From the NCBI RefSeq assembly GCF_024199925.1, contig NZ_JANADR010000001.1, positions 5,025,501 through 5,089,500 on the forward strand: a DNA stretch of 64,000 nt, written 5' to 3'. Shown here one piece after another: positions 47,308-55,296 of this stretch. The stretch is from Bradyrhizobium sp. CCGUVB1N3 (GTDB lineage: Bacteria > Pseudomonadota > Alphaproteobacteria > Rhizobiales > Xanthobacteraceae). A model generated the notes under the pieces. It had not been told where the DNA came from, did no database searches, and saw only the letters and a program-made list of their open reading frames with translations. The number at the start of each line of letters is the position of its first letter. The stretch's first letter is position 1. Position numbers and translations under genes: made by a program.

Positions 47308-47960
47308 CTCTCCTTACACGTTGCCCGGATAATCGAAAAAAAGCCTTCGGCGAATAAGTCGAGCGCGTCGGGGCGCCGTTCGAGCTTGGCGCGCAGGACC
47401 GCGCCCTCCCAGCCTGTCCAAAAAAACTGCGCTAGGCCTTCGCAATCGATGCCACTGGGTATCTCGCCCGCCTCTTGCGCCGAGCGCAGACAACGGGACG
47501 TCCGCGCTTCCCAGTCCCGGAAGACGGCGGCCAGGCGCTTTCGAAACGGCTCCGGCAGGACACCCATCTCTTGTCCGAGATTACCGATGAGACAGCCACG
47601 CCGGTAACCGTACCGCGCCATCCCCGACCCTGCGTCCGCAATGAAATCACGGAGACGGTCGAGGGGAGCACGCTCCATGTTGTCGAACCATCGATCCAGC
47701 TTGCGCGCGAAAAAGTCAGCATAGGCGTCGATCAGCTCGAGACCGAAGGCGTCCTTGCTGTCAAAGTAGTGGTAAAATGACCCTTTTGGCACATCGGCAG
47801 CTTCCAGGATCTCCTCAACTCCAACGGCGCTGAAGCCCTTCTCGGTCAGGATCGCGACGCCCGTGCGTAGTAGCCGTGCGCGCGGCGCGTCCGGCCGTGA
47901 CTGGTCCTTGGGCGGGCGACCACGACGACGGGGCCCTGTTGATGGCAAAATCACTTTCAC
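47304..47960 (-). CDS. TetR family transcriptional regulator
   Basis: 218 residues with [43 protein letters not shown] and a C-terminal TetR_C-type domain. A basic, disordered N-terminus precedes the HTH. It is the first gene of the operon with the MDR reductase, AhpD-like and acyl-CoA dehydrogenase genes, so it is presumably an autoregulated repressor. A short palindrome lies just upstream. Confidence 0.92.
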   Translation of the reverse strand: MKVILPSTGPRRRGRPPKDQSRPDAPRARLLRTGVAILTEKGFSAVGVEEILEAADVPKGSFYHYFDSKDAFGLELIDAYADFFARKLDRWFDNMERAPLDRLRDFIADAGSGMARYGYRRGCLIGNLGQEMGVLPEPFRKRLAAVFRDWEARTSRCLRSAQEAGEIPSGIDCEGLAQFFWTGWEGAVLRAKLERRPDALDLFAEGFFSIIRATCKES

Positions 47961-47971
47961 AGCGATTTATT

Positions 47972-47984
47972 AGACCGAATGTCT
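47972..47984. promoter_or_regulatory. Candidate TetR-type operator
   Basis: AGAC-CGAAT-GTCT, a short inverted repeat 12 bases upstream of the TetR start. It fits a repressor site in size and place, but it is short. Confidence 0.35.
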
Positions 47985-48301
47985 TGTAAAATCAACAGCC
48001 GTGGCCACCGCCGAGCCTGGACATCGAGGGAGCTGCTAGCGCCGTTCCTTTCCGCTGATTGCCGATCGCGTATCGATTTATGAGCAGTTCAAAGTCGCCT
48101 CAGCCAGCATTCCCGATGCAGCGCATGGAATTCCGATGTCCGTCGCAATGATGACGGTGCCTGGCATTCCCGGGTTTCAGCACAGAGTCTTCCGACATAC
48201 GATCACACGCCGATTCTAATGAGCGATGGTCAAATCCATTCCACAAGGCCATCCGCCTCGAATAGAGCGGATGACCTTGTCATGCTTGGTCGCAGGAACC
48301 A
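47985..48301. other. Intergenic stretch without a supported gene
   Basis: About 320 bases between the TetR operon and the SDR 3' end. No frame with a clear family or start and no strong repeat was seen. Confidence 0.4.
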
Positions 48302-49051
48302 TCAGACTTGGTTCCAGCCGCCGTCGACACAGAGTTCGCTGCCTGTCAGATAGGATGAGTCATCGGAAGCTAGGAATAGGACGGCTTTTGCGATCTCATC
48401 GGCGGTGCCGCTGCGGTGCATCGGAATTTGGGCATGCACTTGGGTCTTGGTCTGCTGGATCATCTCCTCACTCACACCCGATTTGCGCGCTTGGTCAGTG
48501 TCGATGTAGCCGGGCGCCATGGCGTTCACTCGTATGCCCTTACCGATGAGTTCCGCCGTGAGCGAGCGTGCAAGCGAGCGAACGGCAGCTTTGCCCGCCG
48601 AATAGACGCTGACATAGGGCATGCCCTTCGTGGTCAGGGTCGTGGTGTTGAGAACGATCGAGCCGCCGGACGTCATGAGCGGCAGGAGCTTCTGCACCGT
48701 GAAGTAGGTTCCCTTGAAGGTACAGGCGATCGTGAAATCGAATTCTTCCTCCGACATATATTCAAACATGTTCGGTCGCGCCGCACCGGCGTTCGCGAAG
48801 ATGATGTCGACACGGCCGTGCTTCCTCTCGACAAACGCACGCAGCGCTTCGATGTCCGCCATCTTCGAAATATCGCAGCCGATCGCGTCGGCGCCATTTC
48901 CGATGCCCTGCGCCGCGGCATCGAGCCTTGCCTGATCGCGCCCGGTGATGATGACCTTCGCGCCCTCGCGTGCGAACAGCTTGGCTGTCGCCAAGCCCAT
49001 TCCATCGCTGCCGCCGGTGATAACAGCAACCTTGCCACCTAGTTTACCCAT
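48302..49051 (-). CDS. Short-chain dehydrogenase/reductase (SDR)
   Basis: A 249-residue NAD(P)-dependent oxidoreductase. The cofactor motif VAVITGGSDGMGLATAKLFA (TGxxxGxG) is followed by ANAGAARPNM (NAG), catalytic SVYSAGKAAVRSL (YxxxK, here YSAGK) with the upstream NTTTL, and the C-terminal LTGSELCVDGGW. The substrate is unknown. The ATG at 49051 follows AGGAGACGAAAT; the open frame to 49324 runs through promoter-like DNA. Confidence 0.93.
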   Translation of the reverse strand: MGKLGGKVAVITGGSDGMGLATAKLFAREGAKVIITGRDQARLDAAAQGIGNGADAIGCDISKMADIEALRAFVERKHGRVDIIFANAGAARPNMFEYMSEEEFDFTIACTFKGTYFTVQKLLPLMTSGGSIVLNTTTLTTKGMPYVSVYSAGKAAVRSLARSLTAELIGKGIRVNAMAPGYIDTDQARKSGVSEEMIQQTKTQVHAQIPMHRSGTADEIAKAVLFLASDDSSYLTGSELCVDGGWNQV

Positions 49052-49141
49052 ATTTCGTCTCCTATTTCGTCCTTTGGCGCGCCCGATGTGAACCGCGCGT
49101 TTTATGGAGCTTGATTTGTTTTCCTCATTTCTGGCGCTCCT

Positions 49142-49205
49142 TTCGCCTTGGACGGACAGAATAGCAATTACCCAATTTCCTATGCCGGCATACATAAGTG
49201 GATGG
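49142..49205. repeat. Duplicated promoter segment, copy B (upstream of SDR)
   Basis: Matches 43450-43514 over about 65 bp. It contains the perfect 12-bp palindrome TATGCCGGCATA (49181-49192). After it, AGGAGTGAACG resembles the ribosome site and start of the LysR gene in copy A, but no LysR sequence follows. The next 280 bases (to 49487) show no gene. Confidence 0.6.
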
Positions 49206-49487
49206 CGTGGACCGAGGAGTGAACGCGGAGCTACGCGGTTGCCTGTGAGGTGCCCTTCAGGAAAGTAATCAGAAACGAACGTGGGTGAATTGGGTAGGAA
49301 GATCGCTGTCATCCCGACGCTCACAACCGTCGCTTACGGATCTGAAAACTCGGCCTGTCGTCGGATGTGACAATTCTGGCACGACACCCAGGAGATGCCC
49401 ATTGCGGAGCGGTGTTGGGTTTGAACAAGCTCCACGAAGGCTCTGCATACGGGCTTCATACGCCTCTTGGCGAGCTATCTCGTGATA

Positions 49488-49676
49488 CTAGGGGACGGCA
49501 GGCACCTTGCAGATCTTGCACCAAAAATCGCTGCCCCGTTTATCCGTACGGATTTCGAACTCCTCCGTGACCCAATCAATCCGGTTTCGCAAAGGTTCGA
49601 TTTCGGAAAGCTGCGCGCGACCGGTCCGTCCACAGCTCGGGCACCGCAGGTGTTCGGTCCAACTAGATTTCGTCAC
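49488..49676 (-). CDS. Small zinc-ribbon-like protein
   Basis: 62 residues from a GTG preceded by GAGGTGCACGA. Two CxxC-type pairs, HLRCPSCGRTG and FWCKICKVP, suggest a zinc ribbon. Similar tiny proteins (WTEHLxCPxCG...CDVP) are frequent in rhizobial genomes, with no known role. Confidence 0.55.
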   Translation of the reverse strand: MTKSSWTEHLRCPSCGRTGRAQLSEIEPLRNRIDWVTEEFEIRTDKRGSDFWCKICKVPAVP

Positions 49677-49894
49677 TCGTGCACCTCGCGGGCGCCAATC
49701 ACGCCATTCCCAAGCTGAGTGCAATTTTAGGTCGGCGCCGAAATCGCACAGCTAGGCTGCATTGCTGAGACCAAACTCGGGCGCTGCCTCTCTTTCGGTG
49801 CAGAGACGTCAACCTCTCAACTCAAACATTGCGCGACGGTTGCCGTATCTCCGCACTCGACCACCAATGGAAAGAGAATTTTCGACGTCTGATC

Positions 49895-51481
49895 TCAGTA
49901 ACCAAGGGCGATGCCATCTCGGCGGGAATCAGCCCCGCCTCTGAGAAGTCCACGTTTACGGTCGATCCAAATCGCCTGGGCTGTTCCGAGCGGACTCTGA
50001 GTTCGCGTAGGAAGGTGTCCCAACGCACGAAGCCCCTCGACGATCTTAGCCGGAACGGTCGCTTCGACGTCCAGCACGTCGCCGCGCGCGAAGATACGCG
50101 GTTGGTCGATCGCTTGCTGCACCGACATTTTGTGATCGAGTAGGTTCGACAGAACCTGGATCTGTCCGATGGGCTGGAAATGCCCTCCTGTCACGCCGAA
50201 CGACAAGACGCACTCGCCGCCTCGCGTCAGCATCGCAGGCAGGATGGTGTGCATTGGTCGCTTGCCCCCCGCGAGCACGTTGGGATGGCCGGGTTCGAGC
50301 ACAAAGCCAAAGCCGCGGTTGTGCAGCAGGACCCCGCATTCGGGGGCCACGATGCCGCTGCCGAAATCGTCGAAGACGGAGTTGATAAATGAAACTGCGG
50401 TGCGATCCTTGTCCACGACGGACAGGAACACCGTATCTTTGTGTTCCGGCATTGTGATCGGCGCGACGTCGCTCAGCCGCCCGCTAAATGATATCCGGCG
50501 AGAGAGGATGTCGGCACGGGCAGACGAGGTCATGCGCTCGACCGGCACATGCCCGGTGTCGGGATCGCCGACGAAGGAGTCGCGCTCTGCATAGCCAATG
50601 CGCGCGATCTCGGCCAAGAGATGGTAGCGCTCCACCGATACGGGAGCGAAGTCCGCGACGCTATAACGGTCGAGCAAACTTGCCATGGCGAGAACGGCAA
50701 CGCCTGTGCCATTTGGCGGACATTCCCACAGTTCAAAACCACGGTAGGACGCGGATATTGGCTTCTCGTAGCGCGGCTGGAAGGCAGCAAAATCCTCGAC
50801 GGTATGAAAACCACCGAGCGAGCGTAGAGCCTTTACGATGCTCTCCGCAATCCATCCCTCGTAAAACACGTCGGCCCCCTTTGCGGCGATATCCCGAAGG
50901 GTGCGGGCCAGCATAGGCTGCGTGTGCAAATCGCCGGGGGCCGGCGTTTCGCCGCGAGGCAGAAAGACCGAAGTCGTAGCAGCCAGACGAGAGAGCTTCG
51001 GCACATGCCTCCCCCAGTCCCTCGCCAGCCGCTCAGCGACAGGATAGCCATTTTCCGCAGCGGCGATGGCAGGTGAAAGGAGACGCGCGAGCTCAAGCGT
51101 CCCGTGATCCTCGGCCAGCCGGACCCACGTTCGTACGGCACCTGGAACCGTAACCGCGTGCGCACTCTCGGGGTCGAGCGTCGTTACGCCGGCTTCTGCG
51201 AGCCGTTCGACACTCGCGGCCGACGGCGCTGCTCCAGATCCGTTGAGCGCGATGATCGGTTGCCCTTCCCGCTTCAGTAGAACGAAACAGTCTCCACCCA
51301 CACCGGTCTGGGTTGGCTCAACGACAGCAAGCACAGCTCCAGCCGCCACCGCCGCATCAATGGCGTTGCCGCCTTCGCGGAGCACGTCGATTGCCGCCAG
51401 CGTGGCCAGCGGGTGCGGGGTCGCGGCCATTCCATTGACGCCGAATGCTTCGGAACGTCCTGGGAATTCGAAATCTCTCAT
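49895..51481 (-). CDS. Gamma-glutamyltransferase family protein
   Basis: A 528-residue Ntn-hydrolase of the GGT family. N-terminal MAATPHPLATLAAIDVLREG, GNAIDAAVAAGAVLAVVEPT (typical GGNAIDAAVA); the autocleavage/nucleophile Thr is probably in KDTVFLSVVDKDRTAVSFIN. The C-terminus has LSFGVTGGHFQPIGQIQVLS and QAIDQPRIF. No signal peptide is visible, so a cytosolic, GGT-like role (amide or gamma-glutamyl hydrolysis) is likely. The ATG at 51481 is used; a GTG at 51556 is less likely. Confidence 0.88.
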   Translation of the reverse strand: MRDFEFPGRSEAFGVNGMAATPHPLATLAAIDVLREGGNAIDAAVAAGAVLAVVEPTQTGVGGDCFVLLKREGQPIIALNGSGAAPSAASVERLAEAGVTTLDPESAHAVTVPGAVRTWVRLAEDHGTLELARLLSPAIAAAENGYPVAERLARDWGRHVPKLSRLAATTSVFLPRGETPAPGDLHTQPMLARTLRDIAAKGADVFYEGWIAESIVKALRSLGGFHTVEDFAAFQPRYEKPISASYRGFELWECPPNGTGVAVLAMASLLDRYSVADFAPVSVERYHLLAEIARIGYAERDSFVGDPDTGHVPVERMTSSARADILSRRISFSGRLSDVAPITMPEHKDTVFLSVVDKDRTAVSFINSVFDDFGSGIVAPECGVLLHNRGFGFVLEPGHPNVLAGGKRPMHTILPAMLTRGGECVLSFGVTGGHFQPIGQIQVLSNLLDHKMSVQQAIDQPRIFARGDVLDVEATVPAKIVEGLRALGHLPTRTQSPLGTAQAIWIDRKRGLLRGGADSRRDGIALGY

Positions 51482-51943
51482 GTTCGCCAGACTTTCAAAG
51501 TGTGTCGGGACACCGGTTGGCTCCCAACCAGTCACGTCCAAAAAAGACCGGAGCACGAGCCCCGGTAAGTTTGGGAGGTAAGGAGTCGAACGCAGTGTCT
51601 CAGGAAGCTGAGCTTGGTCTCAATTCAACGCCTAAGACCGCGCTCGCCGAACGTCGGATAGCTACAGCTTCGCCACGAGAGTATTTCCTACACGTAGTGC
51701 GTTTGACGGTCAGAAACGCGTCTAAATGCGCCCGCATTCTGCATGAATGTTGCAGAATAGGGTCGCAATTCGCAAAGCCGCCACCTTGTGAGATGCCGTT
51801 CGATCATGGAGATGAGTGCAGGAACTTCGACGTGAGCGAGCGTGCGTCTTCCGCACGAAGGCATGCTCGGCCCCTTTCGATCGCATCTTCCGAAGCTCTA
51901 TCTTATCGCTAAAGAATATCTACGCGTAGCGATCGTGACCTAA
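51482..51943. other. Intergenic stretch without a supported gene
   Basis: About 460 bases between the GGT-like gene and the IS element. No recognisable product in any frame. It probably holds the GGT promoter and debris. Confidence 0.4.
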
Positions 51944-52875
51944 GTGTCCGACCGAAAAATAAGTTGAGTGATATCAGCGAGTTCTGATTCCATTGGTGTT
52001 GCGAAGCATCAAAGGGATCGAGAATGTGGACTGATATCACTCGGGCACAGTTTGCCCGAGAGGAGCTGCGTTTGCCAAGCGACTTGACGGATGCGGAATG
52101 GGTCGTGCTGGAGAGGTTGCTTCCTGTGCGGGCCAAGCGCGGGCGGCGCCCGAAATGGAGCTATCGGGACATCGTCGAGGCAGTGCTCTATCTGCTGCGC
52201 GGCGGGTTGCCGTGGCGCATGCTGCCGCCCACTCTGTTTCCACCAATGACCACGGTGCAGTACTATTTCTACCAATGGCGGGACAGCGGATTGTGGCAAT
52301 CGATCAACCACGCACTCCTGATGCTGGCGCGCGAGGCGATCGGCCGGGAGGCCTCGCCGACGGCTGGTGTGATCGACAGCCAATCGGTCAAGACCACCGA
52401 AGGTGGCGGCCCTCGCGGCTACGACGCGGGGAAGAAGATCAAGGGTCGAAAGCGCCACATCGTCACCGACACCCAAGGGCTCCTGGTCGGCGCGATCGTT
52501 CACGCTGCCGACGTCCAGGATCGCGATGGCGCGCCAGATGTCCTGTGCAGCATTCGCTACCGCTTCCCCTGGCTGCGCCATATCTTCGCCGATGGCGGCT
52601 ATGCCGGCGGAAAGCTCAAGGCGGTGCTGGGAAAGATCGGCCGGTGGACTGTCGAGATCATCAAGCGCTCCGATGCCGCACAGGGCTTCGAGGTGCTTCC
52701 GCGCCGCTGGGTGGTCGAACGAACCTTCGCCTGGCTCGGCCGCAACCGCAGATTGGCCAAGGACTTCGAGCGAACCATCGAAAGCGCAACTGCCTGGCTC
52801 TTCCTCGCCTCCGTCCAACTCATGACAAGGCGCATCGCAGCCATAAAAACAGCAATGCAATTTTGAGTCAGACTC
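51944..52875 (+). mobile_element. IS5-family (IS1031-group-like) insertion sequence
   Basis: The ends GTGTCCGACCGAAAAAT (left) and, inverted from the right, GAGTCTGACTCAAAAT form imperfect terminal repeats. TAA at 51941-51943 and 52876-52878 is a 3-bp target duplication of the TNA type. It carries one transposase and is about 932 bp. Confidence 0.85.
52024..52866 (+). CDS. IS5-family transposase
   Basis: A 280-residue transposase. The N-terminal DUF4096-like part (DLTDAEWVVLERLLPVRAKR) is followed by the DDE core: D in GVIDSQSVKTTEGGG, D in HIFADGGYAGGKL, E in WVVERTFAWLGRNRRL. A K-G-R-K-R-H segment (GKKIKGRKRHIVTD) is typical. Complete. Confidence 0.94.
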   Translation: MWTDITRAQFAREELRLPSDLTDAEWVVLERLLPVRAKRGRRPKWSYRDIVEAVLYLLRGGLPWRMLPPTLFPPMTTVQYYFYQWRDSGLWQSINHALLMLAREAIGREASPTAGVIDSQSVKTTEGGGPRGYDAGKKIKGRKRHIVTDTQGLLVGAIVHAADVQDRDGAPDVLCSIRYRFPWLRHIFADGGYAGGKLKAVLGKIGRWTVEIIKRSDAAQGFEVLPRRWVVERTFAWLGRNRRLAKDFERTIESATAWLFLASVQLMTRRIAAIKTAMQF

Positions 52876-53002
52876 TAAGGCGCGATGGGATTGGGGTGAA
52901 TCATCATCGCGCTTCAGCTCTGTGCTTGAGCACCTCTCCGACCAGGCGGATCGCGGATTTCATATCAGCGATCTCTCAAACCAGGAACTGCCTTGCCGAC
53001 GG

Positions 53003-54184
53003 CTAGCGCTCAGTTCGATTGATCCGCTGCTTGTCCTCGAAAACGGCCATGGCAGCATCGACACCTCCGCCGCGGTGGGGCACGCCGGCAGCCACCAGGC
53101 CCATCTCCACTCCGGACAACGCCCCGAGCAGGCTGAGCTCGTTGCATTCGCCGAGATGACCGATGCGGAAGACCTTGCCTGCGACCTTGCCCAGTCCGGA
53201 GCCGAGCGAAACGTTGTACTTCTCGAGCGTGATCTTGCGGAAGCGATCGGCGTCATGGCCCGGTGGCATCAAAACCCCGGTCAGAACAGGCGACTGCTCG
53301 GCCGGATTTTGACAGAGCACTTCAAGGCCCCACGCTTCGACCGCGGCGCGACACGCCGTCGCGAGACGCTTGTGTCGGGCGAAGACGTTGTCGAACCCCT
53401 CCTCTTTCAGCATCTCGAGCGCTTCTTTCAGCCCGAAAAGCAAGTTGGTGGCAGGAGTGTACGGAAAGAACCCTGCATTGTTGTGCTTCAGCATCTCCTG
53501 CCAGTCCCAAAAGGACCGGGGCATCTTGTTGTCCTTCGACGCAGTCAACGCCTTTTCAGAAATCGCGTTGAAGCCCAATCCAGGAGGAAGCATCAATCCC
53601 TTCTGAGATCCGGAGACCGTCACGTCAACCTTCCATTCATCGTGGCGGTAGTCGACTGAGGCGAGCGAGGAGATGGTGTCGACCATGAACAATGCCGGAT
53701 GCTTCGCTGCATCGATAGACTGTCGGATCTCGGCGATCCGGCTGGTCGCTCCCGTGGAGGTCTCGTTATGGACAACCATCACCGCTTTGATGCTGTGGGA
53801 TTTGTCCTCCAGCAATTTTGCCTCGATTGCTGCTGGATCGGCGCCATGGCGCCAGTCGCCGGGGACGAAGTCGACCTCAAGACCGAAACGCGTAGCGATC
53901 TGTTTCCAAAGCGTTGCGAAATGCCCCGTCTCGACCATGAGAACCTTGTCGCGCGGCGACAAGGTATTGACGATGGCAGCTTCCCAGGCACCGGTGCCGG
54001 ACGAGGGGAAAATAATGACGGGCTGCTTCGTCTTGAACACGTCCTTGCAGCCATCGAGCACGCAATTCCCCAACTCGGCGAATTCGGCACTCCGATGATC
54101 GATAATGGGCATCGCGATCGCGCGCAGGATGCGGTCGGGTATCGGGCTAGGTCCGGGAATCTGCAAAAAGTGGCGACCTTGCAT
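53003..54184 (-). CDS. Serine-glyoxylate / alanine-glyoxylate-type aminotransferase
   Basis: A 393-residue fold-type-I PLP aminotransferase (class V). N-terminal FLQIPGPSPIPDRILRAIAM, IIFPSSGTGAWEAAIVNTL, the PLP lysine in VTVSGSQKGLMLPPGLGFN, and C-terminal GSGLGKVAGKVFRIGHLGEC. It would transfer an amino group from serine or alanine to glyoxylate or a related keto acid. The ATG at 54184 follows TTGGAGGAAGTCATC. It is divergent from a GntR regulator. Confidence 0.92.
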   Translation of the reverse strand: MQGRHFLQIPGPSPIPDRILRAIAMPIIDHRSAEFAELGNCVLDGCKDVFKTKQPVIIFPSSGTGAWEAAIVNTLSPRDKVLMVETGHFATLWKQIATRFGLEVDFVPGDWRHGADPAAIEAKLLEDKSHSIKAVMVVHNETSTGATSRIAEIRQSIDAAKHPALFMVDTISSLASVDYRHDEWKVDVTVSGSQKGLMLPPGLGFNAISEKALTASKDNKMPRSFWDWQEMLKHNNAGFFPYTPATNLLFGLKEALEMLKEEGFDNVFARHKRLATACRAAVEAWGLEVLCQNPAEQSPVLTGVLMPPGHDADRFRKITLEKYNVSLGSGLGKVAGKVFRIGHLGECNELSLLGALSGVEMGLVAAGVPHRGGGVDAAMAVFEDKQRINRTER

Positions 54185-54252
54185 GATGACTTCCTCCAAA
54201 TGGGCTAAGCGCTGACCAGCGGTGCGCCCCGCTCTCTTTTGCATTCATTTTT

Positions 54253-54284
54253 TTGGAAGTCAATCCAATTTTGGAATTCAAAAT
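54253..54284. promoter_or_regulatory. Candidate GntR operator pair in divergent promoter
   Basis: Two overlapping dyads, TTGGA-N6-TCCAA (54253-54268) and ATTTTGGAATTCAAAAT (54268-54284, one mismatch pair), lie between the aminotransferase and gntR starts. A related TTGCATGCAA occurs at 55111 before the FAD dehydrogenase gene. Sites for the FCD-type GntR regulator are likely but unproven. Confidence 0.45.
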
Positions 54285-54333
54285 ATGACTATGGAGCCTC
54301 GACAACTTCTCCCGGCGGGCTTACCGATAAGAG

Positions 54334-55038
54334 ATGACCGACACAGCGCTTGAACCATCCGAAGATCAGACAACCCCAGCAGCTCACGGGGACGACAAAG
54401 GCCCCGCCTCGTTGCACGACGAACTGCTTGGCAAGCTTCGGGATTTCATCGTCGAAGGCAATCTCGCCGACGGAGCACGCGTTCCCGAACGAACCCTATG
54501 CGAGCAGTTCAACATTTCGCGGACTCCCCTCCGCGAAGCCCTGAAGGTGCTGGCCGCCGAAGGGCTGATCGAACTGCTCCCCAATCGCGGCGCGCGCATC
54601 CGCGCCTTGAGCTCCGACGACATCCGGGACCTCTTCGACCTCATGGGAGGTCTCGAGGCGCTGGCAGGTCGACTGGCCTGCGAGCGCATAACGGACGAGG
54701 AAATCGCCGAAATTGAGCAGATTCACCACGATATGTACCGAGATTATCTTCGGCGGGACATGCACGAATACTTCCAGAGCAATCAGGCCATCCACCAAAA
54801 GATCCTGGCGGCCGCTCGAAATCCCAGCCTAACGGCGACTTACGCCAACCTGTCTGGCCGGATCCGCCGGGTTCGCTATACGGCCAATCTGGCCAGAGAT
54901 CGCGATCGCTGGGGGGAGGCCATGCGCGAACACGAGGCCATCCTGGACGCGCTCCGCCGCCGATCCGGAGGCGAATTGGCCAACATTCTGTTCGCTCACC
55001 TCAGAAACAAGCGAAAGGCCGCGCAGGGACAGACTTAA
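54334..55038 (+). CDS. GntR family regulator (FCD subfamily)
   Basis: 234 residues. The N-terminal winged HTH is VPERTLCEQFNISRTPLREA, LKVLAAEGLIELLPNRGARI; the C-terminal all-helical FCD domain binds organic acids, often with a metal (HDMYRDYLRRD, NQAIHQKIL, REHEAILDAL). It is divergent from the aminotransferase and upstream of the FAD/Fe-S dehydrogenase, which it probably controls. Confidence 0.92.
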   Translation: MTDTALEPSEDQTTPAAHGDDKGPASLHDELLGKLRDFIVEGNLADGARVPERTLCEQFNISRTPLREALKVLAAEGLIELLPNRGARIRALSSDDIRDLFDLMGGLEALAGRLACERITDEEIAEIEQIHHDMYRDYLRRDMHEYFQSNQAIHQKILAAARNPSLTATYANLSGRIRRVRYTANLARDRDRWGEAMREHEAILDALRRRSGGELANILFAHLRNKRKAAQGQT

Positions 55039-55110
55039 GGCGCCCTCCTGTCGAGCACTTGGCCCACATCCGGCATTGTGTCGGCATATTCTGCGATATC
55101 CAATTCAATA

Positions 55111-55120
55111 TTGCATGCAA
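55111..55120. promoter_or_regulatory. Short palindrome upstream of the FAD/Fe-S dehydrogenase
   Basis: TTGCATGCAA, a perfect 10-bp palindrome 177 bases before the ATG at 55297. It resembles the TTG...CAA arms of the sites near 54270, so it could be a further GntR site. Confidence 0.3.
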
Positions 55121-55296
55121 AATTGTTTCGTTCTAGTGTCCTGCCGACGCGCCAACTGATCGTAAGCCGGCGCGGTACCGAACCCAACAGGGACGGACAC
55201 GGGCAGTGCGGATGGGGGACCGAGGCCAGACAGGGCCCATTCCCGTCGGTGATTCACCCATTCCTTCGTCTCTGGGCTTCATGATGAAGGCGCGAC

